From the NCBI GenBank assembly GCA_965246945.1, contig CBDFFW010000001.1, forward strand, positions 1-64,000: DNA of 64,000 bases, in the 5' to 3' direction. Below, piece after piece: positions 16,471 through 25,179 of this stretch. Below the pieces are notes generated by a model. It ran no database searches, had not been told where the DNA came from, and saw only the letters and a program-made list of their open reading frames with translations. Position 1 is the first letter of the stretch. The number at the start of each line of letters is the position of its first letter. The DNA comes from CBDFFW01 sp965246945 (GTDB lineage Bacteria > Pseudomonadota > Alphaproteobacteria > UBA11073). A program made the translations under genes and the position numbers.

Positions 16471-17904
16471 ATGGAAACCAAACATAGCATGCCCGCCGAT
16501 ATTTTAATTGTGGATGATGAACGCGATATTCGCACGCAACTGGCGGGCATTTTAAGCGACGAAGGTTATAGCACGCGCGCGGTTGGCACTGCCCAAGAAG
16601 CATTGGCCGAGGCAGTGCGCAAAAGACCCAATCTAATGATTTTGGATGTGTGGCTGGAAGGCAGCAAAATGGATGGGCTAGGCATCCTGCAACAAATCAA
16701 ACAACAACAGCCGGAAACACCGGTGGTGATGATTAGCGGGCATGGCACCATTCAAATGGCGGTGGAAGCCACGCGGTTGGGGGCGGATGATTTTATTGAA
16801 AAACCGTTTGATCTCGACCGGTTGTTATTAACAATTTCGCGTGCCTTGGAAGTGCAGCAACTGCGCCGTGAAAATAAACAATTGAAAGCAGCGGCCCCAG
16901 CGGCTCCCGAATTGCACGGCGTTTCCAGCGCCATTCAAAATATTCGCAATACGCTGGATAAAGCTGCGAGCACGGCCAGCCGTGTATTAATTTATGGACC
17001 AGCCGGGGCCGGCAAAGAAATGGCGGTACGTTATTTGCATCACCATTCCAAACGTCATCAAGCGCAGTTGATCACGTTGAAATGTGATTTAAGCGATGCA
17101 GATTTCGGCACCAAATTATTTGGCACTGATGTTGATGGCACGACGACCCAAGGGTTATTGGATCAAGCGGAAGGCGGGACGCTGATTTTGAATGATGTGG
17201 CGGATTTGAATAATGAAGCTCAAGGGCAGTTATTGAAACTGTTACAAGGTCAAACGTTCCGCCGCATCGGCGGGACGACCGATCTGCCCTATGATGTGCG
17301 GATTGTCGCGACCACTGCGCAAAATGTGCCGGCTTTGGTCGAAGCGGGCACATTCCGCCAGGATTTATTTTACCGTTTAAATGTCGTGCCGATTGCCATT
17401 CCGCCATTGCGCGAGCGGCAAGAAGATATTTTGCCATTAATCGAATCCAATTTTGCGCTGCTGGCGGCGCAGCATAATTTACTCATTCCAATATTGGCAC
17501 CAGATGCGCTGGTGGCGCTGCAAGCTTATGATTGGCCCGGCAATGTGCGGCAATTGCGCAATGTGCTCGAATGGTTATTGATTATGCGCGGCACAGGCGG
17601 GCCCATCGGCGCACGTGACCTGCCAGCGGAAGTGGGCAGCAACACGCCACAAGTATTGCAATGGGAACATGGCGCACAGATTATGGGCCTGCCGCTGCGT
17701 GAATCGCGCGAGCTGTTTGAAAAAGAATATCTGCTAGCGCAACTAAGCCGTCATGCGGGAAACATTTCCCGCACCGCGCAATTCATTGGAATGGAGCGTT
17801 CAGCTCTGCACCGCAAACTAAAAGCCCTCGGCATCAATAGCGGCGAAAAAGCGGAGAACGATAATGATGCGGAAGCTGAATCCGCTGCAGTTGTGAATAA
17901 CTAA
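16471..17904 (+). CDS. ntrX: NtrX-like response regulator with degenerate AAA+ domain
   Basis: 477 residues. The receiver domain is intact (acidic pair Asp15-Asp16, phospho-acceptor Asp59 in MILDVWLEG, Lys111). The AAA+ domain has a Walker A (GPAGAGKE, 176-183), but the GAFTGA loop that contacts sigma-54 is absent: the corresponding stretch (about 216-228) reads LFGTDVDGTTTQG. Walker B is altered (TLILNDVADL where active proteins have LDE). A Fis-type HTH is at the C-terminus (GNISRTAQFIGMERSALHRK). It is likely a sigma-54-independent DNA-binding regulator. It is paired with NtrY. Confidence 0.9.
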   Translation: METKHSMPADILIVDDERDIRTQLAGILSDEGYSTRAVGTAQEALAEAVRKRPNLMILDVWLEGSKMDGLGILQQIKQQQPETPVVMISGHGTIQMAVEATRLGADDFIEKPFDLDRLLLTISRALEVQQLRRENKQLKAAAPAAPELHGVSSAIQNIRNTLDKAASTASRVLIYGPAGAGKEMAVRYLHHHSKRHQAQLITLKCDLSDADFGTKLFGTDVDGTTTQGLLDQAEGGTLILNDVADLNNEAQGQLLKLLQGQTFRRIGGTTDLPYDVRIVATTAQNVPALVEAGTFRQDLFYRLNVVPIAIPPLRERQEDILPLIESNFALLAAQHNLLIPILAPDALVALQAYDWPGNVRQLRNVLEWLLIMRGTGGPIGARDLPAEVGSNTPQVLQWEHGAQIMGLPLRESRELFEKEYLLAQLSRHAGNISRTAQFIGMERSALHRKLKALGINSGEKAENDNDAEAESAAVVNN

Positions 17905-17958
17905 TAAAAGTTTTACTTGCAGACCATAATTATTTAAAATCAAATTATTGGATTAAAA

Positions 17959-18660
17959 ATGATTTTAAATAATTTACCGTCGCGCCCACGGGTTGCCTTG
18001 CTTGATTTTGATGGGTTCTTGGTGCATAGCATGCATGTTATTTATGCTAGTTATCGGTACGCTTATGAAAAGATGAAGCGACCTGTACCAACTGATGTAG
18101 AGTTGGTACAAAATTTAAGGGGTTCCGGCCTTGCTTCATTTCCAGCCATTTTCAAAAAACGCTCTAATACTGCGTGGGAACATTATGATAGGTATTATCG
18201 CAAAATACACTTGCTGCCAGACAGTGGAATTTCACCTATCGATGGAGCAAAAGAATTTCTAGCAGTTTTACACGCAGCTAATATTCCTGTTGTGATTGTT
18301 ACCAATAAATTGGCAGCGTTTACTGAAGATGAAATCGAATATCTAGGTTGGAATAAATATATCCGTTTTGTGGTCGGCTCTGGCGATGCTGGCGATGCGA
18401 CGACTGATAAACCTGCTCCCGATTTATTACATTTAGCCGTTGCGAGACTTGGCTTAATGCCAAACACACTGGATTGGGTGGCAGGAGATACAAGAACAGA
18501 TATATTGGCCGCTAAAAAATATGGTTGTGTGCCCATTTTAGTAAATGATAAACCTGCTTCTGATGATGCAAGTATTTATCATTTTTCATCAATGTTAGCT
18601 TTGGTAAAAGCCACTCAGACAATTTTGTGTGGCACTCCAACATCAGCACCTGTAATCTGA
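17959..18660 (+). CDS. HAD-superfamily hydrolase (first of a tandem pair)
   Basis: A 233-residue haloacid-dehalogenase-like phosphatase. Motif I is LLDFDGFLVHS (nucleophile Asp and general-acid Asp both present, with Phe replacing the usual Thr), motif II VIVTNK, motif III Lys in TDKPAPDLL, motif IV VAGDTRTDILAAK. An alpha-helical cap lies after motif I. The substrate is unknown; phosphoglycolate phosphatase-like enzymes have this layout. Composition is more AT-rich than the paralogue that follows 5 bases later, with which it shares the same order of motifs and near-equal spacing. Confidence 0.82.
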   Translation: MILNNLPSRPRVALLDFDGFLVHSMHVIYASYRYAYEKMKRPVPTDVELVQNLRGSGLASFPAIFKKRSNTAWEHYDRYYRKIHLLPDSGISPIDGAKEFLAVLHAANIPVVIVTNKLAAFTEDEIEYLGWNKYIRFVVGSGDAGDATTDKPAPDLLHLAVARLGLMPNTLDWVAGDTRTDILAAKKYGCVPILVNDKPASDDASIYHFSSMLALVKATQTILCGTPTSAPVI

Positions 18661-18665
18661 TTTCG

Positions 18666-19325
18666 ATGTTGGTTGCCTTACCATCTCCGCGTGCGGTGCT
18701 GTTCGATTGGGATGGCACGCTGGTGGATGGCTGGAAAGCGATTATGGCGGCCTACAATATCACGCGCGTTGCCATGGGTATGGACCCGTGGGATGAGGCG
18801 ACAGTGCGCGCCAATGTACGGCTTTCGTGGCGCGAGGCATTCCCCGTAATTTTTGGCGATCGCTGGGAAGAAGCGGGCCGTATTTATTATGAGCAATTTG
18901 GCAAGGTGCATTTGGATTATTTGTCCCCTTTGCCCAGCGCGGCAGCACTGCTGCATACACTAAAAGCCCGCGGCATTTATGTCGGCGCGGTAAGTAATAA
19001 AAAAGGGCCATATCTGCGCAGCGAAATCAGCGCATTAAATTGGCATCACTATTTCGATAGCATTGTGGGTGCGGGCGATGCGGCGCGCGATAAACCACAT
19101 CCCGAGCCAGTAATGCTGGCTCTCCAAGGCGGAAAATTACAGGCAGGTGCTGATATCTGGTTTATCGGCGATACGGAAGTTGATTTGCGCACGGCGGAAA
19201 ATACCGGCTGCACGGGTATTTTGGTGCGCAGCCCGCAAATGGCAGAAACACTGGCCAGTGCCTCGGGCGCGGCGGCGGTTTGCGATGATTTGGCGGCCTT
19301 GCAAGCGCTGCTGCCCGCGCTTTAA
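18666..19325 (+). CDS. HAD-superfamily hydrolase (second of a tandem pair)
   Basis: 219 residues from ATG 18666. Motif I is VLFDWDGTLVDGWKAI, motif II AVSNKKG, motif III RDKPHPEP, motif IV WFIGDTEVDLRTAENTG; all catalytic positions are present. It aligns along its length with the preceding gene (for example GSGDAGD/GAGDAAR before the motif III Lys), so the pair arose by duplication or joint capture. It is a phosphoglycolate phosphatase or pyrophosphatase-like enzyme; substrate unknown. It starts 5 bases after its neighbour ends, suggesting co-translation. Confidence 0.85.
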   Translation: MLVALPSPRAVLFDWDGTLVDGWKAIMAAYNITRVAMGMDPWDEATVRANVRLSWREAFPVIFGDRWEEAGRIYYEQFGKVHLDYLSPLPSAAALLHTLKARGIYVGAVSNKKGPYLRSEISALNWHHYFDSIVGAGDAARDKPHPEPVMLALQGGKLQAGADIWFIGDTEVDLRTAENTGCTGILVRSPQMAETLASASGAAAVCDDLAALQALLPAL

Positions 19326-19367
19326 CATTGCCGATCGGCGGTTTTTCGCTTACGCCTATCCCTTATC

Positions 19368-19931
19368 ATGGCTCAACCCAAACCGACCAATGCGCCCATT
19401 GTGGCTGAGCGTGCTCAGCAGTTAAAACCGCGCGAGCAGGTGGATTTATGCGAAGCCACCATGGCCGCCATTGAAGCGGGCGGCGGTTTCGGTTGGGTGC
19501 AAGTGCCATCGCGCGATACGCTGGAGCGTTACTGGCGCGGGGTGATGATGGTGCCGGAACGCACGCTGATCATTGGCCGCGTGGACGGCGAAATTGCGGG
19601 CGCGGTCCAATTGATCCGCCCACCGGCGAATAACGAAGCGCAATTTTTCAGTGGCCAAGTGCTGCATTTATTCGTAACCCCTTGGGCCCGTAAACGCGGT
19701 TTGGGTAATGCGATGCTGCAAGTCATGGAAAATGAAGCCTGGCAAGAAGGTTGCCGCTTGTTGAATTTAGATATCCGCGCCACGCAATTGGATGCCATTC
19801 GTTTGTTTGAGAAACATGGTTATATTTGCTGGGGTCATCACCCCGCTTACGCGCAGGTGGACGGCGAAGTGATCCCGGGCCGTTATTATTATAAAGGCTT
19901 GGCAACACCTGATATGGGAGCCAAGGGATGA
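19368..19931 (+). CDS. GNAT-family N-acetyltransferase
   Basis: A 187-residue protein with one GNAT domain. The central strand LHLFVTPWARKRGLGNAML carries the acetyl-CoA pyrophosphate loop (RKRGLG), followed by LLNLDIRATQLDAIRLFEKHGY, the C-terminal part of the fold. The acceptor substrate cannot be told from sequence. It overlaps hisA by 4 bases (ATGA), so it is translationally coupled to a histidine gene, but such coupling is common in this compact genome and does not prove a histidine role. Confidence 0.88.
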   Translation: MAQPKPTNAPIVAERAQQLKPREQVDLCEATMAAIEAGGGFGWVQVPSRDTLERYWRGVMMVPERTLIIGRVDGEIAGAVQLIRPPANNEAQFFSGQVLHLFVTPWARKRGLGNAMLQVMENEAWQEGCRLLNLDIRATQLDAIRLFEKHGYICWGHHPAYAQVDGEVIPGRYYYKGLATPDMGAKG

Positions 19932-20653
19932 TTATTTACCCCGCAATTGATTTGAAGGATGGGGTGTGTGTGCGCCTGTTGCATGGTGAAATGGATCAGG
20001 TGACGGTTTATAATGAAGAACCAGCCACCCAAGCCCTGCAATTTCAGGAAACCGGTTTCCGCTGGCTGCATCTGGTCGATTTAAATGGCGCGATTGCCGG
20101 CCATAGTATGAACCGCACGGCGATTGAAAATATTTTAGCCGCGGTGAGTATGCCCGTGCAATTGGGCGGCGGCCTTCGCCAGTTGACTGATATTGAATTT
20201 TGGCTGGAGCGCGGCGTGGCGCGAGTGATTTTAGGTACCGCCGCCATTGAGAATCCAAGTTTAGTGCGCGAAGCATGCCAAAACTTCCCCGGGCAAATTG
20301 CCGTGGCGATTGATGCGCGGGACGGCTTTGTGGCAATTGCCGGTTGGCAAGCCGCGACCCAGCGCCGCGCGTTGGACCTGGCACTGGAGTTTGAACAAAG
20401 CGGCGTCGCCGCCATTATTTATACCGATATCAACCGCGATGGCGGCATGGCTGGCATTAATATCGATGCTACCTTGGACCTCGCTTTCGCAGTGACCACG
20501 CCGGTGATTGCCAGCGGGGGCCTTGGCAGCATTAAAGATTTGATTGAACTGAAACGCCATGAATCGGCTGGCATTACCGGTGTGATTATGGGCCGCGCAC
20601 TATATAATGGCGCAATTGATCCAGTAGAAGCGATTAAACTCGCCCATGGTTAG
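19928..20653 (+). CDS. hisA: ProFAR isomerase of histidine biosynthesis
   Basis: A 241-residue TIM barrel. It converts ProFAR to PRFAR in histidine synthesis. The N-terminal MIIYPAIDLKDGVCVRL carries the catalytic Asp; GGGLRQLTDIEFWLERG and VILGTAAIENPSLVREA are the phosphate-binding parts, and IIYTDINRDGGMAGINIDAT supplies the second catalytic Asp region, distinguishing it from HisF. It overlaps the GNAT gene upstream by 4 bases and the Smr gene downstream by 8. The other his genes are not adjacent, apart from hisN elsewhere in the window. Confidence 0.95.
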   Translation: MIIYPAIDLKDGVCVRLLHGEMDQVTVYNEEPATQALQFQETGFRWLHLVDLNGAIAGHSMNRTAIENILAAVSMPVQLGGGLRQLTDIEFWLERGVARVILGTAAIENPSLVREACQNFPGQIAVAIDARDGFVAIAGWQAATQRRALDLALEFEQSGVAAIIYTDINRDGGMAGINIDATLDLAFAVTTPVIASGGLGSIKDLIELKRHESAGITGVIMGRALYNGAIDPVEAIKLAHG

Positions 20654-21203
20654 CGATCCAATTTGGGAACAGGTTAAAAAGAGCGTTAAGCGGATAGGTT
20701 GTCAGCCGCGTGCACAGCACGGGCATCCAAAAGCATCTGCCGGCCATTTGGATCCCCAGCCCCGCGATGCTCAGTTGAAGACGACAAAACCAAAATGGAA
20801 GGTATTTGATGCTACACCGCGCTTAAAGTCCGGTCTTGATTACACGCCGCCTGCGCAATCTTATTTACCGCCTGAACAGCAGCCCTGGTGGCAGGCGCTG
20901 GCCGATAAAAAGCAATGGTTGGATGCCAAGCTGGATTTGCATGGGCTGACCGAGGCGCAAGCCTATCAAGAACTTGATTATTTTATGCGGAAAGCGGCGG
21001 CACGGCGTTGGCGGTATGTGTTGATTATCACCGGTAAAGGCAAAGATTTACAGGGTAGGTTGCGCGGCAATCTGCCCAAATGGCTGTCCAGCCCGCCCTT
21101 TCATAAACAAGTGCAAAATTTTGCCCATGCCCATTTAAAACATGGCGGTTATGGCGCGTATTACGTGGCTTTGCAGTCACAAAACAAAAACCTGACGCGT
21201 TAA
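20646..21203 (+). CDS. Smr-domain protein
   Basis: A 185-residue protein. The first 90 residues are basic and low in structure (SVKRIGCQPRAQHGHPKA). The C-terminal Smr domain has KLDLHGLTEAQAYQELDYFM (the DxHG motif) and RYVLIITGKGKD (the TGKG motif). This arrangement matches the stand-alone Smr proteins of proteobacteria, which bind nucleic acid; some Smr domains nick DNA or RNA. The particular role is not known. It overlaps hisA by 8 bases. Confidence 0.88.
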   Translation: MVSDPIWEQVKKSVKRIGCQPRAQHGHPKASAGHLDPQPRDAQLKTTKPKWKVFDATPRLKSGLDYTPPAQSYLPPEQQPWWQALADKKQWLDAKLDLHGLTEAQAYQELDYFMRKAAARRWRYVLIITGKGKDLQGRLRGNLPKWLSSPPFHKQVQNFAHAHLKHGGYGAYYVALQSQNKNLTR

Positions 21204-21268
21204 GCCTTCAAAAATCTTGAAATAAGCCTATTTTCATGGTCAAAGGACAGTAATGATGAGAGCAAACC

Positions 21269-21943
21269 TTGTTTAAAAAACCCATGCGTGGACGGTGGCA
21301 AGCACCGGTAAAAGATGATGGCACGCGCGTAAATGAAGCAATTCGCGCTCCCGAAGTGCGGGTGATTGATCCAGAAGGCCAAATGTTGGGCGTGATGACA
21401 CCAGCGGTCGCGGTGGCCAAAGCCCGCGAATTTGGTCTGGATCTGGTAGAGATTTCTCCCAATGCCGAACCGCCAGTATGTAAAATAATCGATTACGGTA
21501 AATACCGCTATATCGAGCAAAAACGCAAAAACGAAGCGAAGAAAAATCAAAAAATCGTTGAGATTAAAGAGATTAAGCTGCGCCCCAACATTGATATTCA
21601 TGATTACGAAGTGAAATTGCGTGCTGCCAAAAGCTTTATTGAAGATGGCGATAAAGTGAAATTCACCCTGCGTTTCCGCGGGCGTGAAATGGCGCATACC
21701 GAAGTGGGTTTAAAGGTTTTGGAACGCGCGCGGGATGAATTATCATTGATCGCCAAGGTTGACAGCATGCCATCGCTGGAAGGCCGGCAAATGACCATGT
21801 TGATGTCTGCTCTGCAACAACAAAAAGCGGCGGGTAGCGAGAAACCCAAGGTAGATAAACCGCCAGCAGCGGCACCTGTTCTACCCGCTGAGATCGCCGC
21901 CAAAATGGCACGCAAGGCTGATGCTGAACAAGCGGTTGAATAG
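21269..21943 (+). CDS. infC: Translation initiation factor IF-3
   Basis: 224 residues from TTG 21269 (219 from an in-frame ATG at 21284). IF-3 binds the 30S subunit and checks the start codon. The N-terminal domain has RVNEAIRAPEVRVIDPEGQ and REFGLDLVEISPNAEPPVCK; the linker is IIDYGKYRY; the C-terminal domain has KEIKLRPNIDIHDYEVKLR and FRGREMAHTEVGLKVLERA. A 40-residue Pro/Ala/Lys-rich tail extends beyond the usual end. The TTG is favoured because a GAGAG lies six bases before it and the ATG has no Shine-Dalgarno; rare start codons are a known autoregulatory trait of infC. A strong terminator follows. Confidence 0.95.
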   Translation: MFKKPMRGRWQAPVKDDGTRVNEAIRAPEVRVIDPEGQMLGVMTPAVAVAKAREFGLDLVEISPNAEPPVCKIIDYGKYRYIEQKRKNEAKKNQKIVEIKEIKLRPNIDIHDYEVKLRAAKSFIEDGDKVKFTLRFRGREMAHTEVGLKVLERARDELSLIAKVDSMPSLEGRQMTMLMSALQQQKAAGSEKPKVDKPPAAAPVLPAEIAAKMARKADAEQAVE

Positions 21944-21964
21944 CATTTATTATATTGTTTATTA

Positions 21965-21997
21965 AAGCGCCGTTATTTCCCATAGCGGCGCTTTTTT
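21965..21997 (+). terminator. Rho-independent terminator after infC
   Basis: An 8-bp perfect stem (AAGCGCCG at 21965-21972 with CGGCGCTT at 21986-21993) encloses a 13-base loop and runs into a T-tract (21992-21997). It lies 21 bases past the infC stop and immediately before the Nudix gene. Confidence 0.92.
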
Positions 21998-22010
21998 ATT
22001 ATAAGCGCTG

Positions 22011-22598
22011 ATGTCATTAGTCGCCCAAGTTACCAAACAACAAGTGCTACATGCTGGGTTTAATCGTTTATGCGAATATACTTTAAACGTTCCCAGCCTT
22101 GATCCCGCCAAACCAGTGCGCCACATAGAGCGCGAGGTTTTGCATTGTTCTGATTCTGTGGTGGTGCTGATTTATGCGCCGGAAGTTGATAGTTTTGTGT
22201 TGGGCCGTGAATTCCGCACGGGCGTATTTTTTAATGCTGGCAGTGATGACCCTTATATTTTTGAATGTGTCGCTGGGATGATTGATAAAGATTTGAGCGC
22301 AGAGGAAACCGCCCGTGCCGAAGTTTGGGAAGAAGCGGGATTGCGTGCCGATAAACTTGAATTGATTGCCACTGTTTATTCAAGTCCAGGCCGGATTACT
22401 GAAAAAAGCCACGTTTTTTATAATGAAATTGCTGGCACGCCTATTGCTGGCTTGCATGGCATTAGCGGAGAGGAAGAAATTGCCACCCAAATTATCAAAC
22501 GAACAGATGCATATCAAATGATGGATACCTTTAAAATTATCGACGGCATGACTTTGCTGGCATTGAATTGGTTCCGCGCCAAGCATTGCCAAATTTAA
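22011..22598 (+). CDS. Nudix hydrolase, ADP-ribose pyrophosphatase-like
   Basis: A 195-residue protein. The Nudix box is at GMIDKDLSAEETARAEVWEE followed by AGL; the metal-binding EVWEEAG core is intact, while the usual first Glu and the Arg before it are replaced by Leu and Ala. TVYSSPGRITEKSHVFYNEI downstream is typical of the ADP-ribose/GDP-mannose pyrophosphatase branch. It probably hydrolyses a nucleoside diphosphate sugar to NMP and a sugar phosphate. It begins 13 bases after the infC terminator, so its promoter would overlap that region or lie inside infC. Confidence 0.85.
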   Translation: MSLVAQVTKQQVLHAGFNRLCEYTLNVPSLDPAKPVRHIEREVLHCSDSVVVLIYAPEVDSFVLGREFRTGVFFNAGSDDPYIFECVAGMIDKDLSAEETARAEVWEEAGLRADKLELIATVYSSPGRITEKSHVFYNEIAGTPIAGLHGISGEEEIATQIIKRTDAYQMMDTFKIIDGMTLLALNWFRAKHCQI

Positions 22599-22652
22599 AG
22601 AATTGCTCCAGATTTATTATTATGCATAACAACAGCTTACCTAAATAATCAG

Positions 22653-23234
22653 ATGACCACACAACAAATTATCAGTGTGGTGGCCGCGCTGTTTGGGATC
22701 GGGGCTTATATTCCCTACATCCATGGCATTTTGATTGGTAAAACCAAGCCGCATGCGTTTTCTTGGTTTTTATGGTTTTTGATGAGTGCGATTGTTTGTG
22801 TGGCACAATATAGCGCTGGGGCTGGCGCTGGTGCTTGGATAACGGCATCTATTGCGTTGCTATGCTTGGTTATTTTTATTTTAACGCTGAAACAGGGCGA
22901 TAAAAATATTGCGCGCAGTGATTGGCTGGCGCTGATCGCCGCGTTATTTGCATTAGGTTTATGGCAATGGACAGCCGAACCACTTTGGGCAGTTACTATT
23001 TTATGCGTGGTCTATATTCTAGCGTTTTATCCGACTATTCGAAAATCTTGGGATCAGCCATTTCAAGAACGGATTTTTTCTTTTGCACTTGGTTCTATTC
23101 GCTCGATTATGAACTTGTTTGCCTTAGAAACAGTTAATGTCACCACGACACTTTATCCGCTAGTTAATTTAGCGACCTGTATTTTGTTTGTTTTGATTGT
23201 CTTATGGCGGCGCCAGAAAATATTATCACCTTGA
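22653..23234 (+). CDS. PQ-loop/SemiSWEET-like membrane protein
   Basis: A 193-residue protein with about six or seven membrane segments. Two stretches resemble each other and the PQ-loop repeat: AYIPYIHGILIGKTKPHAFS followed by WFLWFLM, and AFYPTIRKSWDQPFQERIFS followed by FALGSIRSIMNLFAL. SemiSWEET/PQ-loop proteins carry small solutes, but no transport activity can be claimed here. Its TGA shares a base with the ATG of mnmE (TGATG), so the two are translationally coupled. Confidence 0.65.
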   Translation: MTTQQIISVVAALFGIGAYIPYIHGILIGKTKPHAFSWFLWFLMSAIVCVAQYSAGAGAGAWITASIALLCLVIFILTLKQGDKNIARSDWLALIAALFALGLWQWTAEPLWAVTILCVVYILAFYPTIRKSWDQPFQERIFSFALGSIRSIMNLFALETVNVTTTLYPLVNLATCILFVLIVLWRRQKILSP

Positions 23235-24580
23235 TGCATGCAACCGATACCATTTTTGCACAAGCTAGCGGTGTGGGCCGGGCGGGTGTAGCGGTCATCC
23301 GAATTTCTGGTCCGCAAACAACGGCAGCGGTGCAAGTCTTAACCAAACAGCCTTTGCCCGCGGCGCGTCAGGCGGTGCGGCGGCAGGTTTATGATCCAGC
23401 CACCGGTGCTTTGATTGATGATGGGTTGTTGCTGTGGTTTCCGCACCCCAATTCTTACACCGGCGAAGATGTGGCCGAGCTGCAATTGCATGGCGGGCTG
23501 GCGATTGTGCAAGCAGTATACCAGGCATTGAATGGGCAAGCCGATTGTCGCCTGGCGGAACCTGGCGAATTTACCCGCCGGGCATTCCTTAACGGTAAAA
23601 TGGATTTAACGCAGGCAGAAGCCGTGGCTGATTTAATCGCCGCTGAAACCGCGCTGCAGCGCGAACAGGCATTGCGCCAATATGATGGGACATTGCGCCG
23701 CTTATATGAAAGTTGGGCTGAACAATTGCTACGCATGGTGGCATTGGCTGAAGCTTACTTAGATTTTCCGGATGAGGATTTGCCCGCTGTGCAAGCCAGT
23801 GAAATGCAAAATAATTGCTTCACGTTGATCCGTGAAATTCAGCAGCATTTGCAACATGCCAAAACCGGCGAGCGGTTGCGCAGCGGTATTCAACTGGCAA
23901 TTATCGGCGCGCCCAATGCGGGTAAATCCACGCTGATTAATAAACTGAGCCAGCGCGATGTGGCGATTGTCTCCCCCACCCCTGGCACCACGCGGGATGT
24001 GTTGGAAGTGCAGTTGGATCTGCACGGCTATCCGATTACCCTGGCTGATACGGCTGGTTTGCGCAGCACCGACGATACGATTGAGCAAATGGGAATTGCG
24101 CGCGCCACTGCGTGGGCTACCGAAGCCGATTTAAAATTAGCGCTGTTTGATCTCAGCAAGCCATTGGATAGCATCACGCAAAAATTGGTGGATGCGAATA
24201 CGCTTATTATCGGCACCAAATTAGGCCAAGCAAGCGCACAAGATATCGCCGTGTTTAAAAAACGCTTTCACGGCAAACCATATATCCTGATTGATACGCC
24301 TGATAATGTAGGTATTACAGAATTATTAAATTTGCTGCACCACCAGTTGAAGCAAATTTTTGAGCGGCCACGCGAACAGCCCTTATTGACCCGTGCCCGT
24401 CACCGTGAAGCGCTGCAAGAAGCGCTCGATACCTTAATCCGCGGCCAAACTGCGGCTTTGCCCGAGCTGCAAGCCGAGGATTGGCGCATGGCGCTACGGG
24501 CATTGGGCCGGTTAACGGGCCAGGTGCACCTGGAAGAATTGCTGGATATTGTGTTTCGTGAGTTTTGTATTGGGAAGTAA
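23234..24580 (+). CDS. mnmE: tRNA uridine-5-carboxymethylaminomethyl modification GTPase
   Basis: 448 residues from ATG 23234, where the sequence MHATDTIFAQASGVGRAGVA matches the normal MnmE N-terminus; a longer frame from 23204 is not needed. With MnmG it builds the xm5U34 modification of the tRNA wobble base. The N-terminal tetrahydrofolate-binding domain (about 1-118) is followed by helices and an inserted G domain with GAPNAGKST, DTAGLRSTDD and a weak NKxD region. The C-terminal Cys motif FCIGK is present. mnmG is not adjacent. The start overlaps the end of the upstream membrane protein. Confidence 0.97.
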   Translation: MHATDTIFAQASGVGRAGVAVIRISGPQTTAAVQVLTKQPLPAARQAVRRQVYDPATGALIDDGLLLWFPHPNSYTGEDVAELQLHGGLAIVQAVYQALNGQADCRLAEPGEFTRRAFLNGKMDLTQAEAVADLIAAETALQREQALRQYDGTLRRLYESWAEQLLRMVALAEAYLDFPDEDLPAVQASEMQNNCFTLIREIQQHLQHAKTGERLRSGIQLAIIGAPNAGKSTLINKLSQRDVAIVSPTPGTTRDVLEVQLDLHGYPITLADTAGLRSTDDTIEQMGIARATAWATEADLKLALFDLSKPLDSITQKLVDANTLIIGTKLGQASAQDIAVFKKRFHGKPYILIDTPDNVGITELLNLLHHQLKQIFERPREQPLLTRARHREALQEALDTLIRGQTAALPELQAEDWRMALRALGRLTGQVHLEELLDIVFREFCIGK

Positions 24581-24604
24581 ACAATCCTGTTTTATAATAA
24601 CCGC

Positions 24605-25126
24605 ATGCAAATAATGCGCCGCCAGCAGAGCGGCTTCAGTTTAATCGAATTAAGCCTGGCTTTATTAATTATCGCCGGCTTGGTCGGCATCACCTTATTT
24701 GCTTATACCCGCGTTATGGCCAATCAAACATTGAATGATATCAACCAACAAACTAACCTGTTAATTGACTCTTTTCGTGAATATAGTTGCACAAGCGCGG
24801 TCATAAACGATGCTGTGATTAACAATTATCTGACAACCAAAGCATATCCAAAAAGTTTAAATCTAGACAGTGGAAGTGTTCATTGGGATCTAATGACTAG
24901 CAGTAGTTGTCCAACTTGTTTTGAAATCAAGCTAATGAACTTCCCCACGCGAGCCATTTGTGCAATTAGTGCGCAGCGGTTATTGAGCAATCGGCGGGCG
25001 CTGTTGGAGAAAGGGATTAAATCATTTTCGATTGATACCGGTGCCGTTAATAATACAGATCCAACCACGCTCACCAATCTATCCGGTTGTGATACATTCT
25101 CGCTTAAGCTTGGTAAAAATATTTAG
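24605..25126 (+). CDS. Type IV pilin-like protein
   Basis: A 173-residue protein with a class III prepilin signal: a short basic leader, then QSG^FSLIELSLALLIIAG, with Glu at mature position 5 and a long hydrophobic helix. The remainder (about 140 residues) is Asn/Thr-rich with Cys pairs (YSCTS, SSSCPTCFEI, RAICAIS, SGCDTF) that could form disulfides. It resembles type IVb/PilS-type pilins. A second pilin-like gene lies at 25661 with a decayed relative between them. No pilus assembly genes are in the window. Confidence 0.82.
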   Translation: MQIMRRQQSGFSLIELSLALLIIAGLVGITLFAYTRVMANQTLNDINQQTNLLIDSFREYSCTSAVINDAVINNYLTTKAYPKSLNLDSGSVHWDLMTSSSCPTCFEIKLMNFPTRAICAISAQRLLSNRRALLEKGIKSFSIDTGAVNNTDPTTLTNLSGCDTFSLKLGKNI

Positions 25127-25179
25127 AAAAATGCCGCTTAAACCAATCAGCAATTATTCTCATTTTCTTAATGATTTTG

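Noticed and set aside
19932..20384. A 150-codon minus-strand frame inside hisA
   Set aside because: It is antisense to a fully conserved gene and its translation is Arg/Pro-rich with no recognisable domain.
23204..24580. Replication-origin neighbourhood suggested by mnmE
   Set aside because: mnmG, rsmG and parAB are not adjacent and no DnaA-box cluster was seen, so mnmE alone does not mark an origin.
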